DNA of 64,000 nt, taken from assembly GCA_016801885.1 (NCBI GenBank), contig CM028891.1, positions 15,599,017 to 15,663,016 of the forward strand. Direction: 5' to 3'. Every line of letters begins with the position of its first letter. Within the stretch, counting starts at the first letter, position 1. The notes beneath the pieces were generated by a model. That model was not told the origin of the DNA. It saw nothing but the letters and a program-made list of their open reading frames with translations, and did not search any database. The DNA comes from Toxotes chatareus (taxonomy: Eukaryota; Chordata; Actinopteri; Toxotidae). Shown piece by piece: positions 13,186 through 26,900 of this stretch. The position numbers were made by a program, and so were the translations under genes.

Positions 13186-16100
13186 CGTCTGGAAAAGTCT
13201 GAAAGGTGTTGAGACAATCCTGCCTTCAGACCCATCCTTCCTCTGCAGAGCTGCGTGTTAACCCTCTATCATGTGCGATGCCTCGCAACAGAAATAATTA
13301 CAATCAAGAGACCAGCAGCTGCTGTTTTGGCTGCAGTCCTCGGCAGCATACTGTCGCTGGAACGCATGCTTTCAGCCGCTGCACGTGAGAGAGGTAAACA
13401 TGAGATTACCAGCCGTGGCAGAAGGGTTCATATCAACTTGAATATTTCATATTCCATTACGCTGTAAAGACTATTTTTAGAACTTGGGAGCATCTCTGCA
13501 GTCGCTGATGAATTTTAAATGGCAGTTGTGAATATTTAACCAGTCGACCAGAATAGCCGGGCTGGATGCAAGAGATGACATGTTTGGTATTTCCTGGGTG
13601 GATGCAGTCGTAGGCTAGTTCATACTTCCTTGTCCTTACATTTGCATGTCTGTAGGGCTTGTGGTTTTCATGACTGATGTTTTTGAAGGTTATTTTACTA
13701 TAAATTTATTATCGTATAAAATGCTAAAAATGATTTAAGTATTTTCCATAAAAAATGTATCATCTGCAAATTTCTTGTTTCATCTGTCCAACATCCACAA
13801 TGATTAATTTCACAATAATATACCAAGAAAGGGTGGCGTAATTTAAAATGCATGTAACTGTAACATTCCAGGTTTGATTACTGGCCGGTAACTGTATTGT
13901 AATGTTAATGGCCTGTGTTACTCATTTGCAGGCACGTTCTGAAATATAAGGAGTTTCTTTTTTAGTGATTTCTAAGCAGACTTATGGGTGTTTATTTGCA
14001 ATGGACTTCAACATCAATATATCCTCTGAAAGTGTAAACACCTGCTCCACCAGTCAAACCGTGATGCCAGTGTTCCAAAGTGGTACAAACAGCGATGACC
14101 TGGCCTGTTTTATCCCTATTTGAATGAATCAACATCGTAATGAATGTGCTGAGCACCACAGAGTTTCGAGTATTCATCTGACTGCTCTCCCTCCATGTGT
14201 GTCGTCACCCTTTACACTGTAATTATGCATCCGTCAGGCATGTGTCTGGAATGAGCGGACCCTCCACCCTCAGCCTTCGTCTGAGTCTACACCAGTCCAA
14301 CCTCAAACCTCAGCCTAGGAAATTCCAAGATCAGCTTACACTGCTGCTATATGGGCTCTTTATGAAGCACAGGGCAGTGTGCTAATGGCAGTGTCATAGT
14401 TTGTTAAAGGAACCTTTCAGTCGGCTGGAAAGGCTGAGTGACTTTGTTTACATTCAGGGTGGAAGGGTTAGTCTATACGTCCCATTCTAAAGTCTCAGTG
14501 ACTTTGCTTCTTGAATCAGGTGTTTGTCCATGGGTCTGATTAATGATGTCTGTGCAGAGGTTCCATCTCCGTGGTGGTGTAGGTGGTGCTGGGTGGGCTC
14601 TGGATAGAATAGTGGTGTCTTACATAGGGTGAATCCTGCTTCACTGGAGGTTCAGCCGACCCAACAGAGCCACTCTGACGCTCAAATCCTGAGTCTGACG
14701 TGTTGAATCTGACCCATTCACACCAGACTGCTCTCACAGGTTAACCCCTACTCATTCACACCTGCTACTGGTATTGTACTTCAGAACACTTCAGCCAGTC
14801 CTGATATAAATACAGTAAATTGACCAACTTGCTAACTTTAAGTTTATTAAACTTAGTTGCTGCATTTTATGAAAGTTAATGAAAGGTTAATGCAACAGCA
14901 TATACCCTCGATGATGCTGAGTAACTTAGGAGATTTAAGAGAACAGAGTCAAGGCTTTAGAGTGCTTTCAGTCATGATTTCTGTTAATGTAGTTATGACA
15001 GTAGGACTGCATCTATCTAATGGCTGTTTTATGGTTAGTTAATCTGTTGTAAATTTCCTTGATTAATTATAAAATGTCAAAAAGTGATAAAAATGTACAA
15101 TTTTGAATCCAAACTTTCACATCTTAAAGCAGCTTTTTAGCTTCTCAGTTAACTGTCTAATTGTGTCAGCACTAATATTAATCTTGTAATAAATTGAATT
15201 AATGGACCTTAAATGGAACAAACAAGACATTTGTTAGTTCTAATATAATCAGATTTAGTTAAGTATGATTTTGTAGTGAGGGTATGTTTTCAATTTACTG
15301 ATTTCCATGTTTAAGAGTGACATGTTCATGATTATGGCTTTTCTCATGTCTGGTGCCAAACTGCTATTCTCTATATTTGGATAAATCAACACTACAATAG
15401 TAACGGTTTTGTATTTATAGTTGTGAAAAATACACGTTCACTGTTTCATCTTTAAGCCAAGCAAAGTTTAGCACTGCATGGAAGCAGGGCTACAAAGCCG
15501 GGTCAGATAATGCATGTTGACTCATTGAGACTGACCTCCCGGCTTATCTCCCGTCACCGTGTCAGTCTGACAGGGGTATAACTGTGTCTTCATTAGTGCT
15601 TTCTGATGATCTGAGGCTCTCTCTCGTCTCACCTTAACCATGTGGTTTTTCCCTGAGGGGAACTGTCTGAGTGAGATGGAGAGATGCAATAATTAAACAT
15701 CGGCAGGCAGAGTGGGTTTTTTTTTTTTTTTTTTTTTTGTTAAATTCAAGAGGTGGCTGTCATCAGAAACATATTTGCCCCTTTTTTCGCTGTCTGAGAG
15801 CAGCTGCTGAGGACTGAATGAGCCGGCCTCTGAATGCTTGATTGGCAGAGGCATTTGTCTGAAGGTGTCTAGGGACCTTTGGAGACAATTGTCCAGATCA
15901 AGCCGGGCTCCTTCACCAGGGAGCTTGCTAATACACCAAGCTCAAGCAAACCCCTCCCTCTCCTGGGCTCAGGGCTTTTGTCTTCTCCCTGCACGTTTTT
16001 TGGGAGAGTGTCCAACCCATAACCTCTCCTCGCTGCAGCCTCAGCTTCGTCTTGAAGGAAATCCCCTGTATTTTTTTTTTTTCCTGGACATTTGACGCTG

Positions 16101-16544
16101 TTGTGCTTTTCTCCTCTGCGCTGCACAGATGGTCTCCATAGCAAACTGTGAATTTTGATAGTTGTTTTTGCCAGTGGAATAGAAGTGATGCACTGGCTCA
16201 TAAATATGCCGTGGGCATGACTCACAGGGAGTTAAACTGGTAGCTTTTGGAGTTGTTGCGTCATGACTTATATTTGATTTGGACGGTTCTTAAAATGAAA
16301 AGAGAGCTGGAGCCAACCTCCTCCTCACAACCAAAGCATGCATGAGAAAAGGCAGTTACTGTATTGTTAGTGGAGTTTAACCTTGAGGACTTCTAATGGT
16401 GGCTTTGACATTTATTATAACATGGCCTATTCTTTTGTTAGCTGAGGAAACCACCGGTTTGTCCTTGAAATTTAAATTGTATGGGAATATGTGTATAGTC
16501 ATACTGACTTTGCTGTATGTGTAACTAAACTGATGGTGAACAGT

Positions 16545-16745
16545 AAAAGAAACGAATAATTACGGTGATTACTGGCTGATACTGATATTGCTATAAGATG
16601 ATATATCACCATTTTTTAAAATGTAAATAATCAGTCTGTTCGGGAATCTGGAAACTTTAGTTTGATAAATGACTTGAATTATTAATCGTTTATCCAGATT
16701 GTCAGTTAATGTTCTGTCAAACAACTAATCATTTCAGCAGCACAT
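16545..16745. repeat. AT-rich interspersed repeat
   Basis: Carries ATTATTAATCGTTTATCCAG and CAACTAATCATTTCAGCAGC, in the opposite orientation to the copy at 12.9 kb. A further degenerate copy lies at about 15,015-15,175. Confidence 0.55.
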
Positions 16746-18582
16746 TGAAACAGACCCCGTGAATCTTATCAGGACATGATTTGTGCAAGCTGCTACTATT
16801 TTATTTTCTCTTTACACGGACTAAAAGAAAAAGCTGGCCATGCAGCCTGTTTCAGATTTTATATGGATTTCAGCGCTTTAAGCAAAATGTTTATAATATT
16901 CCCAACTGCAAACAGCTTCTCTCACTCACTTTCTTTTCCTTCTTTTACAGTCCCAGTTTCTTCCCTCCCTTCCAGGAAAGAAAGTCTTTCTTTGTATGTA
17001 AAACACCCTCCCTCCCTCCCTCCTCCCAGTGTATTGGCAGATGAGAGTGCAGTAAAATTATATTAGAGGCCCTCATATACAGTACCTGACTCCATCATTG
17101 TCTCCTATGCCCAGATTATCTGCCTGAAATAAAATCTGTATGCTCCAGTATCTGTCTGATCAGCTCTGGGCAGTGTGCTGCTTCTTCAGTGTAGTTGATT
17201 GTGGGGTTCATACCCCTCAGTACCCCCTGAGGGCTGTATGAAGAAGGGCTTTATGGGTGTGCAGTGGCGTGGGCGCATAGTCGGAGCAGTCTGTTCCCTG
17301 GCCCTCATTAGCCAGTCCTTTGTTACAGTAAGCCATACCTCGCGGAGCCCAGATGCAGCATGTCCAGATTAGATCTTACACCCGCCAGGAGTCCTGAAAA
17401 GCCACCCCCGAATCGAGCCTAATCCTCCTGCAAGACTTTCTCTTTTCATCTGGCTCTGTGTACCACACACAGTCACACACAAACACATTCACACATTCAC
17501 AGCCGCAGATACATAAAGTTGGTCACACACACACACACACACACAGGGCCATTTGGAGACTTCAAAATTACTTATTGTAGTTTTCAGAGCCCTGTTGGTG
17601 CCTTGTGTCTTTAATCCCCATCCAGAGATCCTGTCAGCTGCTTACAGACCACAGGCCTTTTTTTCTCCTTTGTTATACAAATCAGAGCTGCAGATAATCA
17701 TCTAATAAATCCTAGACTCCAAGATTTGAGTGGATTAAAATGAAACGGCATCATGAAACAGCCTGGTTTTCATTGTGCTGTGTTCTCCATAAATGTGTAC
17801 ATCTGAAACAAGTTTCACAACTCGGGGAATATGATTTTGGCTGGAAGTTTTGGGATTTTGGGGATATTTCTGTGGTGAGTGTTGGCAAACTCCTTTAAAT
17901 GTAAAAGACAGAACAGCAACTTTTCCTCTAACCAGTTTTGCCTCTGTAGCTTTTCCAAATCCACAAACTGGACGTGTCTTATGGTGTTTCAGTACACCGC
18001 TAATGTAATTTCAGCTTAAAGACTCATGAGTGGTCTTAAAATCCCCACACCGATCCCTAAAAAGCTTGTCAGTTTCTCCATCCTTGTCTTTATTTCACCA
18101 CAGCCGCAGACTGGATGTTGTCTTTGGCCCTGCATGTGATGTTGTGTGAAGCCACAAAGCCATTTGCAGAATTATCAGCAGGGGGACTCCAAGACCAAAT
18201 TGCACAGTGTTGGGTCCAGCCACGAGACGAGCAACAAAGACCTCCTAAATGTTATACATCAGTGCACCCGCTGTCTGATGGTCAGTTATTCGTAGTGCCG
18301 CCCTCTACACTCTCTGGTAGAATTTCACAAGCGTCTGTGGCCATGCTTAAGTTGATTTTGTCAACTGGGCCACACTGGTATTATTTGTTATTGCTGCTTT
18401 TCTTGGATAGACAGCAATGCTCACAATTTACACCCCTGTGTAATCTCATAAAGTTCTTCAAAGCATTTTCCTGCTTGGTGTTAAAGAGCTGCGGCCAGTT
18501 TATTGTGTGTTTGAACATGGCCACCACCCCATTAACCTGTTGCTGCTTTTATCTGTGTTATATCAAAGTTAATTTAAAACAT

Positions 18583-18735
18583 TTGGGGTTTGTCAGTCTG
18601 GGACAACCCAAAATAAACAATTTGAGGATGTCGCTTTGCGCTATGGGGAATTGTGTGGGGTCAAATTTTGCTGTTGTCAGACATTTTAACAATGAACAGT
18701 TATCTAAACATAATCAACAGATTAATCATTTAGGA
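18583..18735. repeat. AT-rich interspersed repeat inside a spurious long ORF
   Basis: TTGAGGATGTCGCTTTGCGC through CAACAGATTAATCATTT follows the internal order of the same family. It lies inside an 813-nt open frame (18,115-18,927), which argues that frame is not a gene. Confidence 0.6.
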
Positions 18736-20285
18736 AAAATAGGCCTCATGGCTGAATCAGTGCAGTGGCTTATGAGCAATGCAGACATTTATCATCTTTA
18801 CAGGCTTTTATTCAAGCCTTTCACTCACCCATACAGATCAGTGCCCACTCACTCACACATATCATTCCATTGTCAAGCTAATCAGGGATCAGATAAACGC
18901 TCCTGTGTCACTGCAGTATGTGTTTAAGCTACTGGAAGCTCCTCCGGGGACAGATAATTTCAGTGCAACTTCAGCTGCTGTTAACACAGGGACAGACCCT
19001 GTAAGTGGCTGTTTCTACAGACTGCTTACTGACATACAGTAGTTACACTGCAAAGATTATATATGTGTCTGGAGAGACAGGTGCATTTACGCCATTTAGA
19101 ATGTGTCTGAACATCTAGATTTCTTCCTCTTTTAATTTGGCTGAAATCAGACAGCTCTCCAATCTGCTGCAGACGGACATTCAGTTTTCAGTTTATGAAG
19201 TGGCTAAGTGTAAATTGGGTCATAGTTGCTAGTTGCAGTCCTACAAGAGAGTGTAAAAGGATAAATAGTACACGGTACACTGCCATGACACATCCCTGTA
19301 AACAGATAAAACCCTTGCAGTAATGTAATCAATATCTCAGAACAAGACTCTTCTGCTTACTTTACTCTGCAGCTACAATACCTGAGATGACCTGCATTAT
19401 CTGAAAACTGTATCAGGTCTGTCCACACATTAAAATGTGACCCAGTTTCCCCACCAGTAAAACAAACTCAGCACAGCCAAACCCAGAACACTCACACATA
19501 AATCCTTCCTCTCCGTTTTTCTCTGTATTTGCACATCGAGCCGTGGCAAGCATGTCCATCCGCAAGCCTGCAGGATAACTGTCGACCTCGGTGTTCGTTC
19601 ACATCAAAGGAAGTTGGAGGAAGTGAGATGGATGGCCAGTTTCAAGCCTCAAATCACCTCAGCACTATTCACATACATAAACACATACACAGAGAAACAA
19701 ACCTTGAAATCACATGAGCGCCCACACAGAAGAACACCCCAGTCCAGTGGCCGACATTGTTGTGGTCTGGTTTGTTGCCCTGGCAACGGCATAATATTTC
19801 TGGGCGGCATGTCTAGTTTTTGTGTCTGCATGGCACCAAATCCACTTCTTAGCCAACAGGAATTCCATTCAAGGATCTTTTTTCTTATCATGTGTTTTAG
19901 ATTTACAGGAATTTAGGGACATATATGATGTGGTTTGAAGCCCTGTAACAGTCTGAAAAGCATTAGTGGAGGTAAGTATTGTTTGGCCAGTTCACTCAGA
20001 AATGCAGTGGAGTGTATGTATCTCATATATGACTGTTCTTGTGAGACTTAATCCTTGTTTTGGCTTCTACGGGTCAAGTGTCTCAACTTGCTGTGTTCGG
20101 CCACTTCTATTTCTGCTGTCTTTTCCATACAGAATACCACATGCTATATTGAGCCGAGTGAATGTGGTAACAAGATGCTCATAACCAAACGTTGAGAGGG
20201 AACATTCCACGACTGGGTTCCTGATGTTGTTTTCATGGTCGCTGCTGTCTCGGATGGCAAATATTCCTCAGAATCAAAATAGGCT

Positions 20286-20465
20286 GGTATTTACATTTTA
20301 GCCATTTAGCAGGCGCTCTTATCCAGAGCAACTTTATAAACCACACCGGCTGCTGATAGGCGTGCATTAGCTGTTGTTGGAAGTGAACCAGTAAACTTAC
20401 GATTATGGGACAGTCTGTCCGACTAATAACATACCCTGGAGGCATAGGGAGGTGTTGGAATTCAA
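20286..20465. repeat. Dispersed teleost repeat
   Basis: TTTAGCCATTTAGCAGGCGC followed by TCTTATCCAGAGCAACTT is a sequence I recognise as widely repeated in teleost genomes (consensus like ATTTAGCAGACGCTTTTATCC). Class and limits are uncertain. Confidence 0.55.
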
Positions 20466-22019
20466 AATGAATTGAAGACAGACATGCATAGACATATTCA
20501 ACATTTAGTAACAGGCCATTCAACAGCACACAGTCCTGGTGCTGCTACTGGAGCAGCACAAATGCTCCAGAGAGCCCTGAGATGAAAATGTGATTAAATA
20601 TTAAATTGATGTTTTGCCCTGCTCTCTACCGGAGAGATTTGCTAAAAGGTATCGAGGCTGAGTCCATCCAGCTCCCAAACGTCTCACTGCTCCTAAAATA
20701 AAGGCAGTTGCCAAGCCTCTGCGCAGTTTGTTTACCTCTAAGGATCGAGGAGGTATTCCTTTATGTACATGGCTAACCTCTTACGTAATACTACAAGGCA
20801 AGTGTAAAGGGAGAACAGTAAGGTTTAGGCTGTAGTTCAGAGCAAACTGTTCTGAGTGAAGAGGGAGGATATCACTGTCACACACTGTGATTTTAACTGT
20901 TATTGGACACACTGACAGTTGTTTCCATCGTTCCTGTTGGCATCTGCGCACAGTCAGCATAGTTGGAGAGATCAGAGCTTGTTTATAATAGAATTTTGTT
21001 GGAAAGTAATGGCCACAAACCTTGTTGGTGAAGATTAAATAATCCACTGTGACACATTAACAATTTATTTTAAGCCTGTGGTAAAACAAGACTTACTTGT
21101 CTGTATGTAAACTGGAAGCAGTGTTGGCCTTTTTAAGTGATATCCTTCCTTTATGTGATCCTCCACAAAGTGATCCCTTTCAGAAAGTAATTCCATGTAA
21201 GTAATGATTTACAAAATCCACTGTCAGTATAATATATTACATACATAATAAATATCTTTTCTATAAATGTTAAAGGGATAGATACCTTGACAATAATGGT
21301 ATTGCGAAGTCTTCACTGGTTTACATCTCTCTGTCATTTAATTGTATTGCACATCGTCATATTGCCCAGCCCTGCCTAAATCTGTTTTCATTCTTATGTT
21401 ACACTTCAGTTTAGCAGTCACCTGACACACAAAGAAAAAAACAGTCCCTGAAGTAATCCCTGAAAAACAGTTTAAAAGCCTACCCAGAGGCGGGGGCTGT
21501 AAATTAGCTTTAACTAGAGGCCATGTATACATGACATCTGCTGCTTGGCTTATCCTTACATAACAGCATTTATCTGTATGATCCCTATAAACAAACAAAT
21601 AGATGAATAAATACAAAATATACAGGAGTTACTGTGTGTTTACGTACCTCCTGGTAGTCTCTCTGACCACCATGTGTGCCACACAGGCATTAGTCCTTTG
21701 TAGTTGCCAGATGAGTTGCAGACATGCAAAGGTGGGTGGGTGGGTTGGTTTGGCTCTACATTTTTGTGCCTTCTAGATTTCACAGAACCTATAAACCTCC
21801 TTATCTGCTTTAGCCCCACTTGACTTCTTCCACTCGCTGTGAAAACAATCGCAAGTCGTCCCTGTCTCCTGGCAGATAGCAACTCTGTGGTGCCTATGTT
21901 TCCTACTCTAGAAACTTTCTGAATGTTCATTATACTTACCTTTGACTTGTTGTGTGCCTGTTGTCTTCTCCTTTCATTTGTTCATATGATTTATTGATTA
22001 GCCTCGACACGTGAGCCTG

Positions 22020-22473
22020 TGAGTGTGTGCGCGTGTTGCACAGCAACTAAAACTTTTAAAGGCTGGCAGCGGAAGAGGTGAGTTAGCAAGAGCGAGAGAG
22101 ATGAAGGAGACAGGAAAGGAAGAGAATTCACTTCAGGCTGCCTGCTGTATGTGTGTATGTGAATGTGTGTGTGTGCATACTTCTGAGAGAGTTTTGTGTG
22201 GTGAGTGGGTGGGTGCGTCAGTCAGTCGGCCTGCGCTCTCTGCAGTGCACTCAGCCGCTGTGCTCTCCTCTCGACTGAGTGGAAACATCATGTGTCTGTG
22301 GGACGCCCAGAGGAACAGCCCTGTTTCTCCGAACTGAGACCAGGACGGACAGTCAGAGACGGGCTGAGGAAGAGAGAGGGAGCAAAATGAACTCATCCAG
22401 AAACTTGGAGTAGACTATCCAGAGGAGGAGAGGAAGTAAAAGACACAGAGCATTGTTGAGACTTGGCTATGCC
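22020..22473 (+). promoter_or_regulatory. arhgap21: Putative promoter and 5' UTR of arhgap21
   Basis: GC-richer, purine-rich DNA directly precedes the first coding exon; no TATA box is obvious. Two short upstream ORFs are seen: 22,290-22,337 (15 codons) and 22,387-22,413 (8 codons). The second is in frame with the main CDS, and its TAG at 22,411 isolates the main start. The transcription start cannot be placed from sequence alone. Confidence 0.5.
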
Positions 22474-22785
22474 ATGCTGGCCCAGAGGAACGGGCTACCT
22501 CCAGGCTGTAAGCCAGTTCAGCTGAAGGATCACCCTGACCTGCGGGATGTGGACGTGAATGCCGAAGGTTGCTGCTCCCTCTCTCCTTCCCCGTCATCTG
22601 GAGGTTGTCCCTGGGCTCGGCTGGCCGGGGTGGACGGCTGCCTGTCAGAGCCGTACTGTCTTTGGTTCCAGCTTTTGGCCAGAGCCTACTGGGGTGAAGT
22701 GGAACTGGGTCTCACCAGTCCTAACCGCAGTGTGTCTTGGGCTCGGCTACGAGAGGCGTCCAGGAAGAACTGTGTCCGATCTTGG
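22474..22785 (+). CDS. arhgap21: arhgap21 coding exon 1 (N-terminus)
   Basis: Starts at ATG 22,474, with a purine at -3 (GCCATGC), the first ATG in frame after the in-frame stop at 22,411. It ends at a strong donor (TGG|GTAAGG) in phase 0, which fits exon 2. It encodes 104 residues beginning MLAQRNGLPPG. That resembles the human start only loosely and the exon is much longer, so it could be a teleost form or an alternative first exon. No domain is recognised; it is rich in Cys, Trp and Arg. Confidence 0.7.
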
Positions 22786-23869
22786 GTAAGGACACTTATG
22801 TCATGAGAGATGGAGAGCATCCTTTTGATTTGACATTCTGAGAACGTCTGACACAATTTGTGTTACAGTTTTGAGGCATTTAGGAACAGCCTTACTCACC
22901 TGAGCTATGTGTTTAAGGGCTATCAGTGTGTGGCAGAGGCATATAGGTTTACATAGGAAGCATTTGAGAGGTGAGGGGCGGCTGCACTTTGTTGTACCGT
23001 CTGAGGAATTTTGTGTGCGTCATCCTGCTCTACAGCAGCAGGGTAGTCCTGTTTCACTGACCGATATCTTTTGTAATGAGAGTGTGTGTATGTGTTTGGG
23101 TTTTAGGTTTCGTTTATTGTTTTTGGTCCCAATTGGTGGATTCAGAGTGACACTTGTGCTGTCAAAGGAAGATATTGTTTATTTTCCAGCTGCGTGTATG
23201 CGGTCGCCACATTTTCAGAATTTATTCTAAAATAAAGATATTCCAAGAGCCATTAAGTTTTTTGTAGTATGGACTGAGGCTTAATGGAATGAAGTCATTG
23301 TTCAGCAAAGGACCAAAGTGGGGAATTGAAGGCATTTTTTCCTATGATATAGTGAATAAGGATGAGTAATGTGGTCAGAGAGGGAGAGATGTTTGGAAAG
23401 AAAAAGCGAGAACGAGAGGGAGTGAAAGAGGTAGATCCATGAGGTCAGACGACCCAGGGGTGACTCACACATAAAAAAAAAAAAAAAAAAGAAAGCAAAT
23501 TGCGTGGAGCAAGGCTGAGTCCACAAGTAATACCGTTCAAATTCACTCATATACATAAAGAAACAGGAGCAGGCATGCAAATGCTCCATCCTGCAGGCTA
23601 AGGCACCATATGGCAGCGCACAGATCAAACCCTCGGTGGTGACTGTTTCGATGAACAGATTGCATGCATAATTGAGCAGTATTTGTCAGATAATTGTGTG
23701 AGCTTGTTTGGATCAGATTTACAGTATTGTACCTTTTGAAAATGCTGAAGCGTTGTGGGAACCTATAGCATCACTGTGCAGCTTTAGTTTCCCTTCACAC
23801 TGTGCTATGCTGCTGCTTCTCTTATAATCCAACGTTATACATATATATATATAGAGAGAGAGATGGAAA

Positions 23870-23922
<53 letters not shown>

Positions 23923-26900
23923 CACGTGTGTACCTCAGCCATGGGGCATTTCAGCCAAATGGCTTAACTGTTGCATAATACAATATTAAATTTTAAGCAT
24001 GAAATCAAAACAAACAGCTGAATCGGACTCTGTCAGCTCCTTTACCTCCTCTCCACCGGTCTCCTCTTTCCTCTCTCAGTTACATTATGGACTGTGGCTT
24101 ACTTCCAGCTCCGCACTGCTGGGTATTTGTGGTGATTTCACCAGTCATACCATTAAGCCCACACCCATCCCTCTCTCTCTGGAGGCTTCTACATCTGCTG
24201 CTTCCAGACAGGCAGAGAGAAAGAGAGAGAGAGAGTTTGGAATGAGAAGCCAGAAGGACGGCAAGGAGAACGTCTTTGTTTTGGATCCATACCTAAGATG
24301 TATTTTGGTAGGAGAAGAGCTTGTGGAGAGATCTGGGTTGAGCCTGAAACTCTTGGCAGGCTCTCATAGCCCTGAGTCGCTATGGTAGTGTTAGCAATAA
24401 CCGCTAACACACGCCCTGCGGTGCAGTGGTTCAGCTCCATCGTTACTTTGATGATGGATGTGACAGAAGTCTCGCTGCTCAGACATCTCTCAGCAGGAGG
24501 ATAGGTCAGAGTGGCTTTCTCAGTGATGGTGCAATACGGAGGCCTTGTGATTAAGAGTTACAAGATATTTCCTGTTGCATATACAGGTTTATAATAAATC
24601 TGGGCTTTAAAAGCTTTGGAAAGGCACTGAAAAGAAAAAGTGTAACACAAATATTAGAATTGCACCAATTCAACATTTCCCCTTCAGTCCTAAGTTAAGC
24701 TTGTTGTATTATGTAGGCATAAATGTAAAGTTACGCAAGCTGAGAGCTGCCAGCATTTAGGGTTTGTTTTTATCCTGTGTTAGTCACAGTAGGAATGTAG
24801 AAGATAAGTCTGTCATCATGCAAACATGCCAAATAGCCCTGTAAAGCCCCGAATGTACAGTAACTAAAGCCATATGTATGGTTGTGTGGCGCTTGGGGCA
24901 GCACTTGTGTGGCCTAAATGACAATCCTGATGATATTGACAGATATTGTAACCACTGATGTTAACAACAATGTGTATCAGGCTGTCGTAGTGTTTGTACT
25001 GACAGACAGTAAAAAGACTGAAGATTTTCCACCTACGCAGCCTTTTAAACAGCCTTTTTTTTCTTTTTTTGCAGGTTATAGTCTCCAGTCGATCTCTTAT
25101 CAATTATCTGTGCAATATTACGTAACACAGAAACACCCTACAACCGATCCATTAACAATGGACCCTGTTGTGTACTCGCTCCTCTGTTTCCCAAAAGCAC
25201 AAACCTTGACCACAAAATGACACCTTGTTACTCAGCAGAAATGGCCTGCCAGTTTCTGATAACTGTGAAGAACCACCGAAAGGGGATTTCTTGTATTTTC
25301 AAATGAAGATGATTAATGAGATCTGTGCTTAGCCACAGGCCGTTTCATCTGTGAAAACACACTTCTCTTTGTTTTAGAAAAACCACTTTGCTTTACACAA
25401 TTACCAGGGGTGAAGTCAATGGGGTGATTGTTCTTTTATCTGGCTGCGAGTTTGTTCTCAACAGTGGAAATGGCAGTTTTACAATCAACGCGTCATTATT
25501 TTCATAACCACATTTCATTTCTTTGATACAGAGCAGTGCATCATCATCATTGTCTGTAGCAGTGGTTCCTGACAGGGGGGTCGGGACCTCTGCTTTCCCA
25601 AGGGGTCCTAAGATACACTGCTCATGATTTAAGGCGAAAGAGAAAGAAAAATAAAGTTGTTCCACAAGATTATGTGTAGCTGGTTAAAGAAAATGTTGAA
25701 CTTGTCTTTGAAATACATTTGTCTACAGTTTAAACATATTCTAAAGATCAACACTGATATTCCTGTTTATTTGTCCTCCTTTCAGGCCAAGCAGAAGGAT
25801 GGGCGCGATCAGAGTGAGGTGTCGGCCACCACTTCTCCTGGCGCAGAGGAGGAGCCTTTCTCCTGGCCGGGGCCGAAGACGCTTCACCTGCGCCGAACCT
25901 CCCAGGGTTTCGGCTTCACGCTGCGGCACTTCATCGTCTACCCACCTGAGTCTGCCGTCCACAACTCACTGAAGGTGACAGAACATCGTCTCTTACACCT
26001 CTCACAACACGAGGACCTCAAAACAAAACAAACTTCTAATGCAATTTAGAGCTTAGTCAGTTTTTAAATAAGCAAAAAACGTTTTCAAAGAAAATAAACT
26101 TTTGTTGAAACAAGTGATGCAAGCTTGAGGTCAGTAGGAGGATCTGACTTAATTTAAGACACTGTCACACAAATCTGTGCAAAAAGGGACATTACATTAG
26201 AGACAGCTGATCTGATATCAGATCACTGGCAAGTTTTTCAGTTATTTTAGGAAGTGACACTTGATTTTGATATGTGCTCTTAAATAACTGATTTATTTGA
26301 ACTGCAACTGCATTTCATTGGACAAAAAAAAAAAATCTTTTGCTACGATTATATTTTAGGACGTAACCCATTCCAACACTTTTAACTGTAAAAGCTGTTT
26401 AGAACGTGCTTAGAGGAACTGTAAAAGAAGATAAGATTAAAAAAACCCTGGTTCAGTAGCTTTTCATTGTCAAATTTAGATTTCAGCTCGTTCTTTGGCC
26501 GGACCAAGGCTTCCCTCCAAATACCTGTCACTTTGGTTATTTTGCTTTCTTTCGTTGCTCCTTGTCCTCCGTTCTAACTCTGGCCTCTCTGTCAAAGGCC
26601 CCAAAATTATTACTACTAGTCACAGTTACAGATTGTAATCATAAACTTTATTTAGCTTTCTGGTGTCTGTAGTGATTAGAATACAGCAGATTTGTGTGAC
26701 ATGATGGGAAAACATTTATTTTCTTTAGTCTTTTGGACTGTTAGTCACACAACACAAGTGATTTGAAGACATCACTTTGTGCTTTGGGATAATTATGATG
26801 GGTGTAATGCTTTATTTTCTGACATTTTATTTATGTGAAGTGATTAACTGTTTTATGCTTGTTTGCTGCCTGTAATCATTCAGATGTCTCGTGCAGTTGA

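Larger units (their letters stand above)
1..22019. other. Upstream noncoding region, no exon supported
   Basis: I found no open reading frame with protein-like composition and good splice sites on either strand. The region holds AT-rich DNA, (GT)n and (TTTA)n microsatellites, several copies of an AT-rich interspersed repeat family, and scattered GC-richer patches (about 4,440-4,560, 7,090-7,330 and 17,170-17,420) that could be conserved noncoding elements but cannot be judged without alignment. Noncoding 5' exons of arhgap21 could lie here unseen. Confidence 0.6.

Noticed and set aside
18115..18927. 270-codon open frame on the plus strand, the longest in the upstream 22 kb
   Set aside because: Composition is not protein-like, no domain is recognised, and about 150 bp of it is an AT-rich interspersed repeat. 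Most likely chance.
22453..22473. Earlier in-frame start at 22,453 for exon 1
   Set aside because: The codon is TTG, not ATG; ATG 22,474 has good context.
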